Positions 57,022-64,000 of a stretch of 64,000 nucleotides of DNA are shown here, piece after piece. The stretch covers positions 1,922,001-1,986,000 of the forward strand of contig NZ_CP046913.1 of the NCBI RefSeq assembly GCF_009789675.1. The letters run 5' to 3'. Source of the stretch: Paraburkholderia acidisoli. Its GTDB lineage: Bacteria; Pseudomonadota; Gammaproteobacteria; Burkholderiales; Burkholderiaceae. The notes under the pieces were generated by a model. The model searched no databases. It saw only the letters and a program-made list of their open reading frames with translations, and had not been told where the DNA came from. The translations under genes were made by a program, and so were the position numbers. Positions within the stretch are counted from its first letter, which is position 1. Every line of letters begins with the position of its first letter.

Positions 57022-57522
57022 TCAGCCGAAGCGCGCCGCCAGCAGATCGAGCGCGCTCGTCCAGCCCTGATGATGCGAATTGCGCGCGGCTTCGTCGAAG
57101 AAGCGTTCGTGCGTGAGCGTCAGGAGCGTGGCCTCGCCTTCGGCATGCAGCCTCACTGTCACGCGCGATTCGCGCTGGGGCGTGGTGTGCCACGCCCAGG
57201 TGAATGCGAGCTTTTGCTCAGGTACGACTTCGAGATACCTGCCGCTCACGTCGTGCACTTCGCCGTCGGGCGCGTGCATGACCACGCGAAAGCGGCCGCC
57301 CACGCGCACGTCGGCTTCGGCGTGAACGCAGGTGTTGCCGAGCGGCTGCATCCAGCGCATCAGCTGCTCGGGCTGCGTCCACGCGGCCCAGACTTGCGCG
57401 GCGCTCGCCCGCAGGCGTCGGCGGATCGTGAGACTGGGCGCTTGATCGGCGACGTGATCCGCGGTGTGTTCGCGGCGGCCTTCGCGCCGGATTTCAGAGT
57501 CGGGGTCGGTTTGGTCAGACAT
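57022..57522 (-). CDS. SRPBCC (AHSA1-like) domain protein
   Basis: GGAGGG lies six bases before the ATG at 57522, so the start is well supported. The 166-residue protein has about 28 polar N-terminal residues then an SRPBCC/AHSA1 domain: LTIRRRLRASAAQVWAAWTQPEQLMRWMQPLG, LAFTWAWH and HERFFDEAARNSHHQGWTSAL near the C-terminus. This fold binds hydrophobic ligands. Its first 163 bases overlap the 3' end of the upstream ArsR gene in another frame. It is probably co-regulated with DUF899. Confidence 0.85.
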   Translation of the reverse strand: MSDQTDPDSEIRREGRREHTADHVADQAPSLTIRRRLRASAAQVWAAWTQPEQLMRWMQPLGNTCVHAEADVRVGGRFRVVMHAPDGEVHDVSGRYLEVVPEQKLAFTWAWHTTPQRESRVTVRLHAEGEATLLTLTHERFFDEAARNSHHQGWTSALDLLAARFG

Positions 57523-57947
57523 GCGTCGCCCTCCACGAAGGCTGCGAGACGATCGAGTTGTTCGCCCCAAAAGCGCTGATAGTGCGCGAGCCACTGCATC
57601 GCGTCCTCCAGCGGCCCCGCGGCGAGCCGGCACGCGACCGTGCGGCCGGATTTCGCGCGCGTGACGAGGCCCGCCTGGGCCAGCACGTCCAGATGCTTCA
57701 TTACCGCCGGGAGCGAGATATCGAAGGGTTCGGCGAGTGTGCTCACCGAGAGTTCGTCGTGCCGGGCGAGGCGCGCGAGCATCGCGCGCCGCGTGGGGTC
57801 GGCGAGCGCGGCGAAGGTGCGGGTCAGGATCTCGCCCGCCGTTTCGTTGCTCCGTTCGATCGCGCTGGCGGCCGTGCCATTAACCGCGCGTTCGGCCGTG
57901 TTTTCGGCCGATGCGGCTTCGTCATGCTTAACCATGCGGTTAAGCAT
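57360..57947 (-). CDS. ArsR-family regulator with long C-terminal tail overlapping the SRPBCC gene
   Basis: The ArsR winged helix is clear at about residues 42-120: RTFAALADPTRRAMLARLARHDELSVSTLAEPFDISLPAVMKHLDVLAQAGLVTRAKSGR in blocks, ending AGPLEDAMQWLAHYQRFWGEQLDRL. No metal-binding ELCVCDL-type motif is present, so it is a non-metal ArsR of the kind paired with SRPBCC proteins. After residue 140 the frame continues for about 55 residues, rich in Pro, Arg and Ser, without resemblance to the family, and covers the start of the SRPBCC gene. The ATG at 57947 lies within a palindrome; an ATG at 57935 is also possible. Neither has a strong ribosome site. Confidence 0.83.
   Translation of the reverse strand: MLNRMVKHDEAASAENTAERAVNGTAASAIERSNETAGEILTRTFAALADPTRRAMLARLARHDELSVSTLAEPFDISLPAVMKHLDVLAQAGLVTRAKSGRTVACRLAAGPLEDAMQWLAHYQRFWGEQLDRLAAFVEGDACLTKPTPTLKSGAKAAANTPRITSPIKRPVSRSADACGRAPRKSGPRGRSPSS
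57924..57947. promoter_or_regulatory. Palindrome across the ArsR start codon, likely ArsR operator
   Basis: ATGCTTAACC (57924-57933) and GGTTAAGCAT (57938-57947) form a perfect 10-bp inverted repeat with a 4-base spacer. It covers both possible ArsR start codons. The TTAACC-N4-GGTTAA core is the type of dyad that ArsR dimers bind. Repression by blocking transcription or early elongation is inferred. Confidence 0.7.
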
Positions 57948-58040
57948 AGGCGACGAGCCTGCGATGTCAAGGCGCGCGGCTAGAATGACGTTTCACGCCG
58001 TCTTCCGGCCACCTTCTCTCTTCCTTTTCGCGCGAGCGCC

Positions 58041-58433
58041 ATGCCGTCCAAAATCCGCAATTCGCTGCTCTGGATCTTCGACGCGTTCGAGCGCGAAGCG
58101 AGCTTCGTGCGCCGCCCCATGTTCGGCTGCGACGCGGCTTATCTCGACGGCCTGCTCTGCCTCGTCGCCGCCGACCGCGATCCGCCCTTCAACGGCCTGC
58201 TCGTGTGCACGTCGCGCGAGTTGCATGCCGCGCTCATCGAGGAACTGCCCGCGCTGCGCGTGCATCCCGTGCTCGGCAAATGGCTCTACGTGCCGCAAGC
58301 CGATCCCGCCTTCGAAGACACCGCCGAGGCGCTCACGGCGCTCGTCCGCGCGCGCGATCCGCGCATCGGCGTGCAGCCGAAGCCGCGCAATCCCGGCACG
58401 GGCGGCCGTCGCAACAGCGTGCTGCCGAAGTAA
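58041..58433 (+). CDS. Conserved hypothetical protein (TfoX-N-like)
   Basis: This 130-residue protein begins MPSKIRNSLLWIFDAFEREAS and has RRPMFGCDAAYLDGLLCLVAA, which resembles the N-terminal TfoX/Sxy domain (MFGG-Y-VDG) in length and arrangement. The C-terminus is basic (NPGTGGRRNSVLPK). No ribosome site is strong. It is divergent from the ArsR operon. Assignment to TfoX-N is tentative; no role in competence is implied. Confidence 0.55.
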   Translation: MPSKIRNSLLWIFDAFEREASFVRRPMFGCDAAYLDGLLCLVAADRDPPFNGLLVCTSRELHAALIEELPALRVHPVLGKWLYVPQADPAFEDTAEALTALVRARDPRIGVQPKPRNPGTGGRRNSVLPK

Positions 58434-58477
58434 CGCCGCGCGCGTTTCCCGCGACATCGACATCGAACCATCGCCGC

Positions 58478-58519
58478 AAAAAACCGCGGCCCGCGCCGCC
58501 GGGAAGCGAACGCGGGCCG
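58478..58519 (-). terminator. Intrinsic terminator after the NCS2 permease gene
   Basis: A 9-bp stem (58487-58495 with 58511-58519, arm CGGCCCGCG) with a 15-base loop is followed on the minus strand by T residues complementary to A58478-58483. It lies 37 bases beyond the minus-strand NCS2 stop. Confidence 0.75.
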
Positions 58520-58555
58520 AGCACGATGCCGGTGTGATCGATACGAATCAGCGCC

Positions 58556-59959
58556 TCAAATCGCCCAGCCGCCCAGATAGAACGCGGCCAGCACCACGGC
58601 GATCACGACCGTGCCCACATTGAGCTTGCGCACCTCGCCGCTCACCACGCGGCCGATCACGAGCGTGCAGAAGCCGAGCATGATGCCGGTGACGATGTTC
58701 GCGGTGAGCACGATGAACACGGCGCACACGAGACCCGACATGGCGTCGATGGTGTCGGCCATATCGAGGCGGCTCACGCTCGACAGCATCATCAGCCCGA
58801 CGTACATGAGCGCGGGCGCCGTTGCGTAAGACGGCACGAGGCCCGCGAGCGGCGCGAAGAACATCACCGCGAGAAACAGCACGCCCACCACGGCCGCCGC
58901 CAAGCCTGTCTTCGCGCCCGCCGCCACGCCCACCGTCGATTCGATGTACGCGGCCGCCGGCGCGCCGCCGAAGAAGCCCGAGAAGATCGACGAGAGCGAG
59001 TCGGCCGTGAGCGCGCGGCCGCCGTTCACGATGCGGCCATTCGCGTCGAGCTGGCCCGCCTGCCCCGCCACGGCCCGAATCGTGCCGGTGGCGTCGAACA
59101 CAGCCGTCATCACGAGGGCGAGCACGCTCGGCAGCACGGCGAGCGAGAGCGCGCCCTTGATGTCCATCGCGCCGATCAGCGAGGCATGGCCCGGCGCCGA
59201 GAGCGATGGCCACGCGAACACGCCGTGAAACGCCACGCCCGGATCGATCGCGAGCCCGAGCGCCGAGATCGCGACGATCACGATCAGGATCGAACCCGGC
59301 ACGCGCCGGCGCACGAGCCCGAAGATCGCGGCAAGCCCCGCGACCGAAAGCATCACGGGCAGCGCGGTGATATGGCCGAGCGAAACCGGCAGTCCCGGCC
59401 CCGGATTCTTGACGACGAGGCCCACGTCGTTGGCCGCGATCAGCAAGAGAAACAGGCCGATGCCGATCCCGGTGCCATGCGCGATGCCGTGCGGCAGATT
59501 GCGCAGGATCCACGAGCGCACGCCGGTCACGGAGATCGCCGTGAACACGAGGCCCATGAGGAACACGGCGCCGAGCGCGACTTCGGGCTTGAGGCCCTTG
59601 CCGAGCACGAGGCCGAACGCGGTGAACGCCGTGAGCGAGATCGCGCAGCCGATGGCGATGGGCAGGCGCGCCCACAGCCCCATCAGCAGCGAGCCGAACG
59701 CCGTGGTCAGGCACACGGCCACGAACACGGCGCTGGTGTCGAAGCCCGCCTTGCCGAGCATGCCCGGCACGACGAACACGGAATAGACCATCGCGAGGAA
59801 GGTCGTGACGCCCGCGATGCCCTCCTGGCGCAGCGAGCTGCCGCGCGCGGCAATGTCGAAATAACGGTCGATGAAACCCGTGGCCGCTCCAACCGGCCGG
59901 TCGATCGGCTCGACCTCGGGAGCGGAACCGGCTAACGGCTGCGCGTGGGGTTCGATCAT
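58556..59959 (-). CDS. NCS2-family purine permease (AzgA/AdeP-like)
   Basis: AAAGGAGG precedes the ATG at 59959, giving 467 residues with about 12-14 hydrophobic segments. The AzgA-type sequence is clear: [57 protein letters not shown], and [20 protein letters not shown], plus [23 protein letters not shown]. This branch takes up adenine, guanine or hypoxanthine by proton symport. The substrate cannot be fixed by sequence. It is monocistronic with a terminator. Confidence 0.93.
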   Translation of the reverse strand: MIEPHAQPLAGSAPEVEPIDRPVGAATGFIDRYFDIAARGSSLRQEGIAGVTTFLAMVYSVFVVPGMLGKAGFDTSAVFVAVCLTTAFGSLLMGLWARLPIAIGCAISLTAFTAFGLVLGKGLKPEVALGAVFLMGLVFTAISVTGVRSWILRNLPHGIAHGTGIGIGLFLLLIAANDVGLVVKNPGPGLPVSLGHITALPVMLSVAGLAAIFGLVRRRVPGSILIVIVAISALGLAIDPGVAFHGVFAWPSLSAPGHASLIGAMDIKGALSLAVLPSVLALVMTAVFDATGTIRAVAGQAGQLDANGRIVNGGRALTADSLSSIFSGFFGGAPAAAYIESTVGVAAGAKTGLAAAVVGVLFLAVMFFAPLAGLVPSYATAPALMYVGLMMLSSVSRLDMADTIDAMSGLVCAVFIVLTANIVTGIMLGFCTLVIGRVVSGEVRKLNVGTVVIAVVLAAFYLGGWAI

Positions 59960-60517
59960 GGTGAGTGCCTCCTTTATCAGCATGCTGAAACGGCTCGGCG
60001 GGCTTCTTCGCAGTGCCCTTGTGAACCGCCATCAGGTTGGTCTCGATGGAATGGGTCGTGTCGACGCGTTGCCGGCGCCAGCCGTCTTTGCAGCGGCGCT
60101 CATCGTTTTGACATCTCTTTATGGATGCGTCGAAGGTTAGGCCAACGCGCCTGGCGCTCCCATCGCGAGAGACGCATTGAGTTCATGCCGCGATCCTTAT
60201 ATGCCCGCTGGCAGGGCGGCGCACGGGCGGCGCTTGCGCGTATACACCTAAGCGCGCACCTAAGCGCGGCTGATGCGCGGTTCTGGCGCGCGCTGGGCCG
60301 ATCGCGGCGCGCTCGCGGCGAATCGGGAGCGCGGGTTAGCTTGCACGGCGCTTGCGCAGTGGTCCGAAGTTCGCTTTCCACCGTGACGCAATGCGCCCCA
60401 AAAAACGACGCGCTCGCGCGGACCGGCGGCGTGCGCGGGTTACACTCACGCATCCCGTTTCCGTCTGATTTTCGGCCGCGCCTGCGCCGCGCCGGCCGCT
60501 CCATGGAGTTTCTGTCG
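59960..60517. other. 558-base gap between NCS2 permease and PRC-barrel lipoprotein genes
   Basis: No credible gene is seen; the frame of the downstream lipoprotein is open far upstream but lacks a start with ribosome site before 60518. The region holds the divergent promoters of both genes. A short direct repeat (ACCTAAGCGCG, twice at about 60246-60270) is present. No riboswitch was recognised. Confidence 0.5.
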
Positions 60518-61519
60518 ATGAGAGGCGCTTTTTCCCGCCCTTCGCGTGCCGTTCGTTCCGCCCGTCTGGTTTCGCCCCGCCCGTATGCGCTGGTCCTGCT
60601 CTCGCTGCTCGCGCTTTCGGGTTGCAGCCTGTTCCGTTCGCCGCCGCCGCCCGCCGAAATCGTCGAGGCCGTGCCGGACTTCGTGGCCAGCGAACCCGAA
60701 GCGGCTTCGGCGCCGGAAGCCGCGAGCGAACCCGAACCCGCGAGCGGCGTGAAGCCCGTGCCGCGCAAGCCGCGCCCTGCGCCGGTGCGTCGCCCGCGTC
60801 CGGCGCCGCCGCCGCCCGTGCCCGCCAGCGCGCCGCCGGCGCGTCCGCCCGCGCCGCTCGTGCAAACCCGCACGCTCGAGCGCGGCACCTTCCGCACGCT
60901 GCTCGACGGCGAAGTGCAGAAAACCGACGGCAAGGTCGTCGGGCGCGCCGTCGACATGATCGCCGGGCCCGGCGGAAAACCCGCCGAAGTCATCGTCAAT
61001 CTGCAAGGCTTCATGGGCGTGGGCGACCGCAAGGCGAACTTCCCGTGGAGCGGCGTGCATGTGAACGTGCAGCCGAAAACCCCGGCCATCACGCTCGCCT
61101 TGCCGCCCAATCTCCAGGCGCCGCCGCAGGCCGCCCCGACCGAGGCGAGCGCCACGCGCCTGCCGATGCTCGACGCGACCGTGGAACGCTCCAACGGCGC
61201 GAAGATCGGCCGTGTGGTCGACGTGTTGCTCGACGGCAGCGCCGACCCGCTGGCCGTGGTGCTCGACGTGAGCGGCACGCTCGAAAAACGTCATACGATT
61301 GCCGCCGACTGGGCCGCGCTCCACTTCGTCACGAAGAACAACACGCTCGCGGCGCAGCTCGACATGTCGGACCAGCAGGTGGACGCCTCGCCCGCCTACG
61401 TCGCCGATCAGCCCGTGCGCGCGGTCACGCCGAGCGCCGCCACGGCCACGGCCGCCGCGCCCGCAGCGTCGGCCGCCCCCGCCACCTCCGCCGCCGCGCC
61501 CGCCCGCGGTGCCAAATGA
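60518..61519 (+). CDS. PRC-barrel domain lipoprotein
   Basis: GGAG lies nine bases before the ATG at 60518, giving 333 residues. A basic N-terminus and hydrophobic core end in the lipobox LALSGC (Cys36). A long Pro/Glu/Ala-rich spacer (about 40-110) follows, then two PRC-barrel-like halves with GEVQKTDGKVVGRAVDMIAGPGGKPAEVIV and VERSNGAKIGRVVDVLLDGSADPLAVVLD in parts, and an Ala/Thr-rich tail. PRC-barrels are small beta domains of varied function. The stop overlaps the MFS start (ATGA), so translation is coupled. Role unknown; anchored to a membrane by lipid. Confidence 0.75.
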   Translation: MRGAFSRPSRAVRSARLVSPRPYALVLLSLLALSGCSLFRSPPPPAEIVEAVPDFVASEPEAASAPEAASEPEPASGVKPVPRKPRPAPVRRPRPAPPPPVPASAPPARPPAPLVQTRTLERGTFRTLLDGEVQKTDGKVVGRAVDMIAGPGGKPAEVIVNLQGFMGVGDRKANFPWSGVHVNVQPKTPAITLALPPNLQAPPQAAPTEASATRLPMLDATVERSNGAKIGRVVDVLLDGSADPLAVVLDVSGTLEKRHTIAADWAALHFVTKNNTLAAQLDMSDQQVDASPAYVADQPVRAVTPSAATATAAAPAASAAPATSAAAPARGAK

Positions 61520-62784
61520 CGGGTGGCATGATGCAACAACCCAATCCCAGCCTGCGCAGCGTTCGCGCGCTCGACTGGCTCAACTTCTTCGTCGCGAACG
61601 TGCAGACGGGCTTCGGGCCGTTCATCGCTTCGTATCTGGCGTCGCACAAATGGACCCAGGGCGAGATCGGCCTGGCGCTTTCGGTCGGCACGATCAGCGC
61701 GATGGTGAGCCAGGTGCCCGGCGGCGCGGCCGTCGACGCGCTGCATAACAAGAAGGCCGCCGCCGCGTGGGCGATCATCGCGATCATCGCCTCGGCCATG
61801 CTGCTCGCGGTGAGCCCGACCGTCGTCCCGGTGATGGCGGCCGAAGTGTTCCACGGCTTCGCGAGCTGCATGCTCGTCCCGGCGATGGCGGCGCTCGCGC
61901 TCGCGCTGGTCGGCCGCCAGAATCTCGGCGACCGGCTCGGCCGCAACGCGCGCTGGGCCTCGATCGGCAGTGCCGTGGCGGCGGGCCTGATGGGCCTGTG
62001 CGGCGAATACGTCTCGCCGCGCGCCGTGTTCTGGCTGACGGCGGCGCTCGCGCTGCCCGCGCTGGTCGCGCTCGCGATGATCGAATACGACCGCAAGGCG
62101 GCCCAGGCCTCGCACGCGCCCAAGCCCGGCACCGGCGGCGCAAATGGCGCGGCCAGCGATTCGCGCGAGACGCTGTTCGACCTGCTGCGCGACAAGCGCA
62201 TGCTGTGCTTCGCCGCGTGCGTGATCCTGTTCCACCTCTCGAACGCGGCCATGCTCAACCTCGCCGCGGGCGAAGTGACGGCGGGCATGGGCGACAACGT
62301 GCAACTCGTGATCGCGGCGTGCATCATCGTGCCGCAGGCCATCGTCGCGCTGATGTCGCCGTGGGTCGGCCGCACCGCGCAGGCGTGGGGCCGCCGCCCC
62401 GTGCTGATCCTCGGCTTTTCGGCGCTGCCGGTGCGCGCGCTGCTGTTCGCGGCGGTCGGCAACCCGTACTTCCTCGTGCCGGTGCAGATGCTCGACGGGC
62501 TCTCCGCCGCCGTGTTCGGCGTGATGCTGCCGCTGATCGCCGCCGACGTGGCCGGTGGCAAGGGCCGCTACAACCTGTGTATCGGGCTCTTCGGGCTCTC
62601 GGCGGGGATCGGCGCGACACTCTCGACAGCGCTGGCCGGCTTCGTTGCGGATCACTTCGGCAACACGGTGAGCTTCCTCGGCCTCGCGAGCGCGGGTGCC
62701 GCGGCCGTGGTGCTCGTGTGGCTCGCGATGCCCGAGACGCGCGACGCGCTCGAAGAAGAAAGCGCCAACGACGCGAAGGTTTGA
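61516..62784 (+). CDS. MFS transporter
   Basis: The ATG at 61516 overlaps the preceding stop; other ATGs at 61528 and 61531 follow a GGGTGG site. The 422-residue protein has about 12 hydrophobic segments with WLNFFVANVQTGFGPFIASYL and QGEIGLALSVGTISAMVSQVPGGAAVDAL after helix 1-2, typical of a small YfkF/UMF2-like MFS group. A polar segment (about residues 195-215) marks the central loop. Substrate unknown. It is the second gene of the PRC-lipoprotein operon. Confidence 0.88.
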   Translation: MTGGMMQQPNPSLRSVRALDWLNFFVANVQTGFGPFIASYLASHKWTQGEIGLALSVGTISAMVSQVPGGAAVDALHNKKAAAAWAIIAIIASAMLLAVSPTVVPVMAAEVFHGFASCMLVPAMAALALALVGRQNLGDRLGRNARWASIGSAVAAGLMGLCGEYVSPRAVFWLTAALALPALVALAMIEYDRKAAQASHAPKPGTGGANGAASDSRETLFDLLRDKRMLCFAACVILFHLSNAAMLNLAAGEVTAGMGDNVQLVIAACIIVPQAIVALMSPWVGRTAQAWGRRPVLILGFSALPVRALLFAAVGNPYFLVPVQMLDGLSAAVFGVMLPLIAADVAGGKGRYNLCIGLFGLSAGIGATLSTALAGFVADHFGNTVSFLGLASAGAAAVVLVWLAMPETRDALEEESANDAKV

Positions 62785-63226
62785 CCGGTTGCGCCCGCGC
62801 TGCACCTACGTGCGGGCAGGCGCAACGGATGAAGGGCAGCAGGTCGCGTAAAAGAGTTGCGGCGGTGGTTCCGGCAGGTGGCTCGGCGAGGTCCAAGCGG
62901 GTTGCGCTGTCGTGGCAACCCGTCGTATGCCGAGCAGAAGGATGGGCGCTACTCGAGCGCGTGGCAAGGCGCGCCAGGATCGGGCATACACCACGCGTCA
63001 GGCCGGCAAGACCCGGCGGGCGAGCCCGGTTGCGCATGCGCGCAAGAACTTGCCTGCCCGCCTGCGCCCCGCTCGCCAGGCGGTTTTCACGCAAAAACAC
63101 GCACGCAAGACGAAACCGGCGCCCAGTGGGCGCCGTTCGGTACAACTTCGGTCTGCTATCTAAACCCGCTCAACACGCCAGGCCAACCAGCCTTGCGATG
63201 CGTGCCCGCGGCACGCCACAGCGCAC
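62785..63226. other. 442-base gap between MFS and DUF3331 genes
   Basis: I see no credible gene. A 7-bp hairpin (GGCGCCC at 63118-63124 with GGGCGCC at 63128-63134) is present but lacks a T run. Both flanking genes end here (convergent), so the region may hold weak terminators. Confidence 0.45.
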
Positions 63227-63703
63227 TCAGGCAGCCAGCGCCTCGTCGAGACGCGCAGCCACGACGGCGTTCGGCAGGTTGTCAAGCTTACTCGCGAGGA
63301 TCATCGCGTCGGCATTGGCCGGACGATGACGGCGATTCGGGCTCGGGCGAAACACGGCGTCGCCACGACGAATCTTTTCGCCGGTGAGCGCACACACGGC
63401 GCTGCGACGCGCGGTACAGACGCGCCATAACTGGTCGGAATACCGGCCGTAGGTGGCGTCGCTCCAACAAACGGTGATGCTGTCCGGATCATGACGCCGG
63501 ATCAAGGTAATGCCTTGCGCATCCCACGAGCGTACGGTGGCGCGCCTCCGATTGGCCGCTTCCGATGCGCCGCGCGTGATGGGTACCGGTTTGCAGGTTC
63601 TGCCACTGACTTCGAAGTCGCCGTCCAGGCCCAAGGGCTCCGACGCGGCGGACAGCAGGTCAATGGTTTGTTGCCAAACGCTGCCGGTATCTAATTTCGT
63701 CAT
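63227..63703 (-). CDS. DUF3331 domain protein
   Basis: This 158-residue protein begins MTKLDTGSVWQQTIDLL and contains RATVRSWDAQGITLIRRHDPDSITVCWSDATYGRYSDQLW, then CALTGEKIRRGDAVFRP, the core of DUF3331. The family is common in Burkholderia and relatives, often in several copies per genome, with no known function. No membrane helix or signal is seen. Cys near the CALTG motif may bind metal. G+C is slightly lower than the window average and the upstream 300 bases are AT-rich. Confidence 0.8.
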   Translation of the reverse strand: MTKLDTGSVWQQTIDLLSAASEPLGLDGDFEVSGRTCKPVPITRGASEAANRRRATVRSWDAQGITLIRRHDPDSITVCWSDATYGRYSDQLWRVCTARRSAVCALTGEKIRRGDAVFRPSPNRRHRPANADAMILASKLDNLPNAVVAARLDEALAA

Positions 63704-64000
63704 AATGCACCTCGTGCACGTGGAAACGATTCAAATATGCCGGTCGAATAAGCACTCTGCCACGTCCGGATTATAGCGTGTCCAACTCGTAATCCACAGG
63801 GAAAAACATAACTTTCACACGATAATGCCAAACGCAAACAAATGGTGGTGATACCACTTTGCGTTTTCATCACGTTCCATCAATGCTCGTTTCTTTACGT
63901 TCGAAACTTTTTCCGATTTGATGATACTTAACAAACTCAAGCGGAAAAAATAACCGCCCTCCCATCTGTTCCGCCCTTCTCGTTCCATTCATGGGATAAG
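63704..64000. other. AT-rich region upstream of the DUF3331 gene, to the window end
   Basis: About 300 bases much lower in G+C than most of the window. No gene start or recognisable RNA is seen. It probably contains the promoter of the DUF3331 gene and could be the edge of another element. Confidence 0.5.

Noticed and set aside
63118..63134. Hairpin GGCGCCC-AGT-GGGCGCC as a terminator
   Set aside because: No T run follows on either strand, and it lies over 330 bases from the MFS stop.

Overview
This is high-G+C DNA of a betaproteobacterium, most likely Burkholderiaceae sensu lato (Paraburkholderia/Caballeronia/Burkholderia). The inference rests on base composition, a complete AST arginine-succinylation operon with a two-subunit succinyltransferase, a hopanoid side-chain cluster (hpnI-hpnJ-hpnK-hpnL), a hutH-hutC pair, a DUF3331 gene and several EAL/HDOD signalling genes. 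I saw no rRNA, tRNA, CRISPR array, insertion sequence or phage module. The window reads as ordinary chromosomal DNA with one lower-G+C insert (about 35.3-38.2 kb).

Layout. 0-4 kb: 3' end of mdtB and all of mdtC (RND efflux). 4-6.3 kb: leftward small envelope genes (DUF1232 protein, BamE-like lipoprotein, membrane protein, exported peroxiredoxin). 6.4-13.5 kb: four cyclic-di-GMP/HDOD signalling genes (EAL-HDOD, GGDEF-EAL, HDOD, degenerate EAL-HDOD). The GGDEF-EAL gene is preceded by a textbook sigma-28 (FliA) promoter, which ties it to motility. 13.8-24.4 kb: leftward arginine catabolism, in transcriptional order hisP-like ATPase, AraC-type ArgR, astC, aruF, astA(aruG), astD, astB, astE, then a cationic amino acid binding protein; an ArgR-type operator lies upstream of astC. 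24.5-26.5 kb: cbtB-cbtA cobalt transporter genes behind a cobalamin riboswitch, and a divergent histidine-phosphatase-like gene. 26.5-33.3 kb: patatin phospholipase, a second BamE-like lipoprotein, and hpnL/K/J/I read leftward from hpnI.

34-44.5 kb: a flavin-dependent oxidoreductase, the divergent LysR/MFS pair in the lower-G+C insert, an exported alpha/beta hydrolase, glycogen genes glgC-glgA, pdxY and a small conserved gene. 44.8-50.5 kb: a branched-chain-type amino acid binding protein, a transglutaminase-like (DUF3857) gene broken by a one-base frameshift, and an aminotransferase divergent from a LysR regulator. 50.5-54 kb: a putative HTH protein, then hutC and hutH with two HutC operators before hutH. 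54-60 kb: a LysR/epimerase divergent pair, a 60-aa membrane protein, DUF899, an overlapping ArsR/SRPBCC pair and an NCS2 purine permease. 60.5-64 kb: a PRC-barrel lipoprotein overlapping an MFS gene, and a DUF3331 gene.

How the parts work together. The central metabolic theme is amino acid catabolism and uptake: arginine through AST to glutamate and succinate, histidine through urocanate, and periplasmic binding proteins. A second theme is envelope function: efflux, lipoproteins and hopanoids. A third is motility-linked c-di-GMP signalling. The least expected points are the FliA promoter with its signalling cluster, the 163-bp ArsR/SRPBCC gene overlap with a palindrome across the ArsR start, the orphan HisP ATPase without local permeases, and the repeats and hairpin between hpnI and hpnJ.
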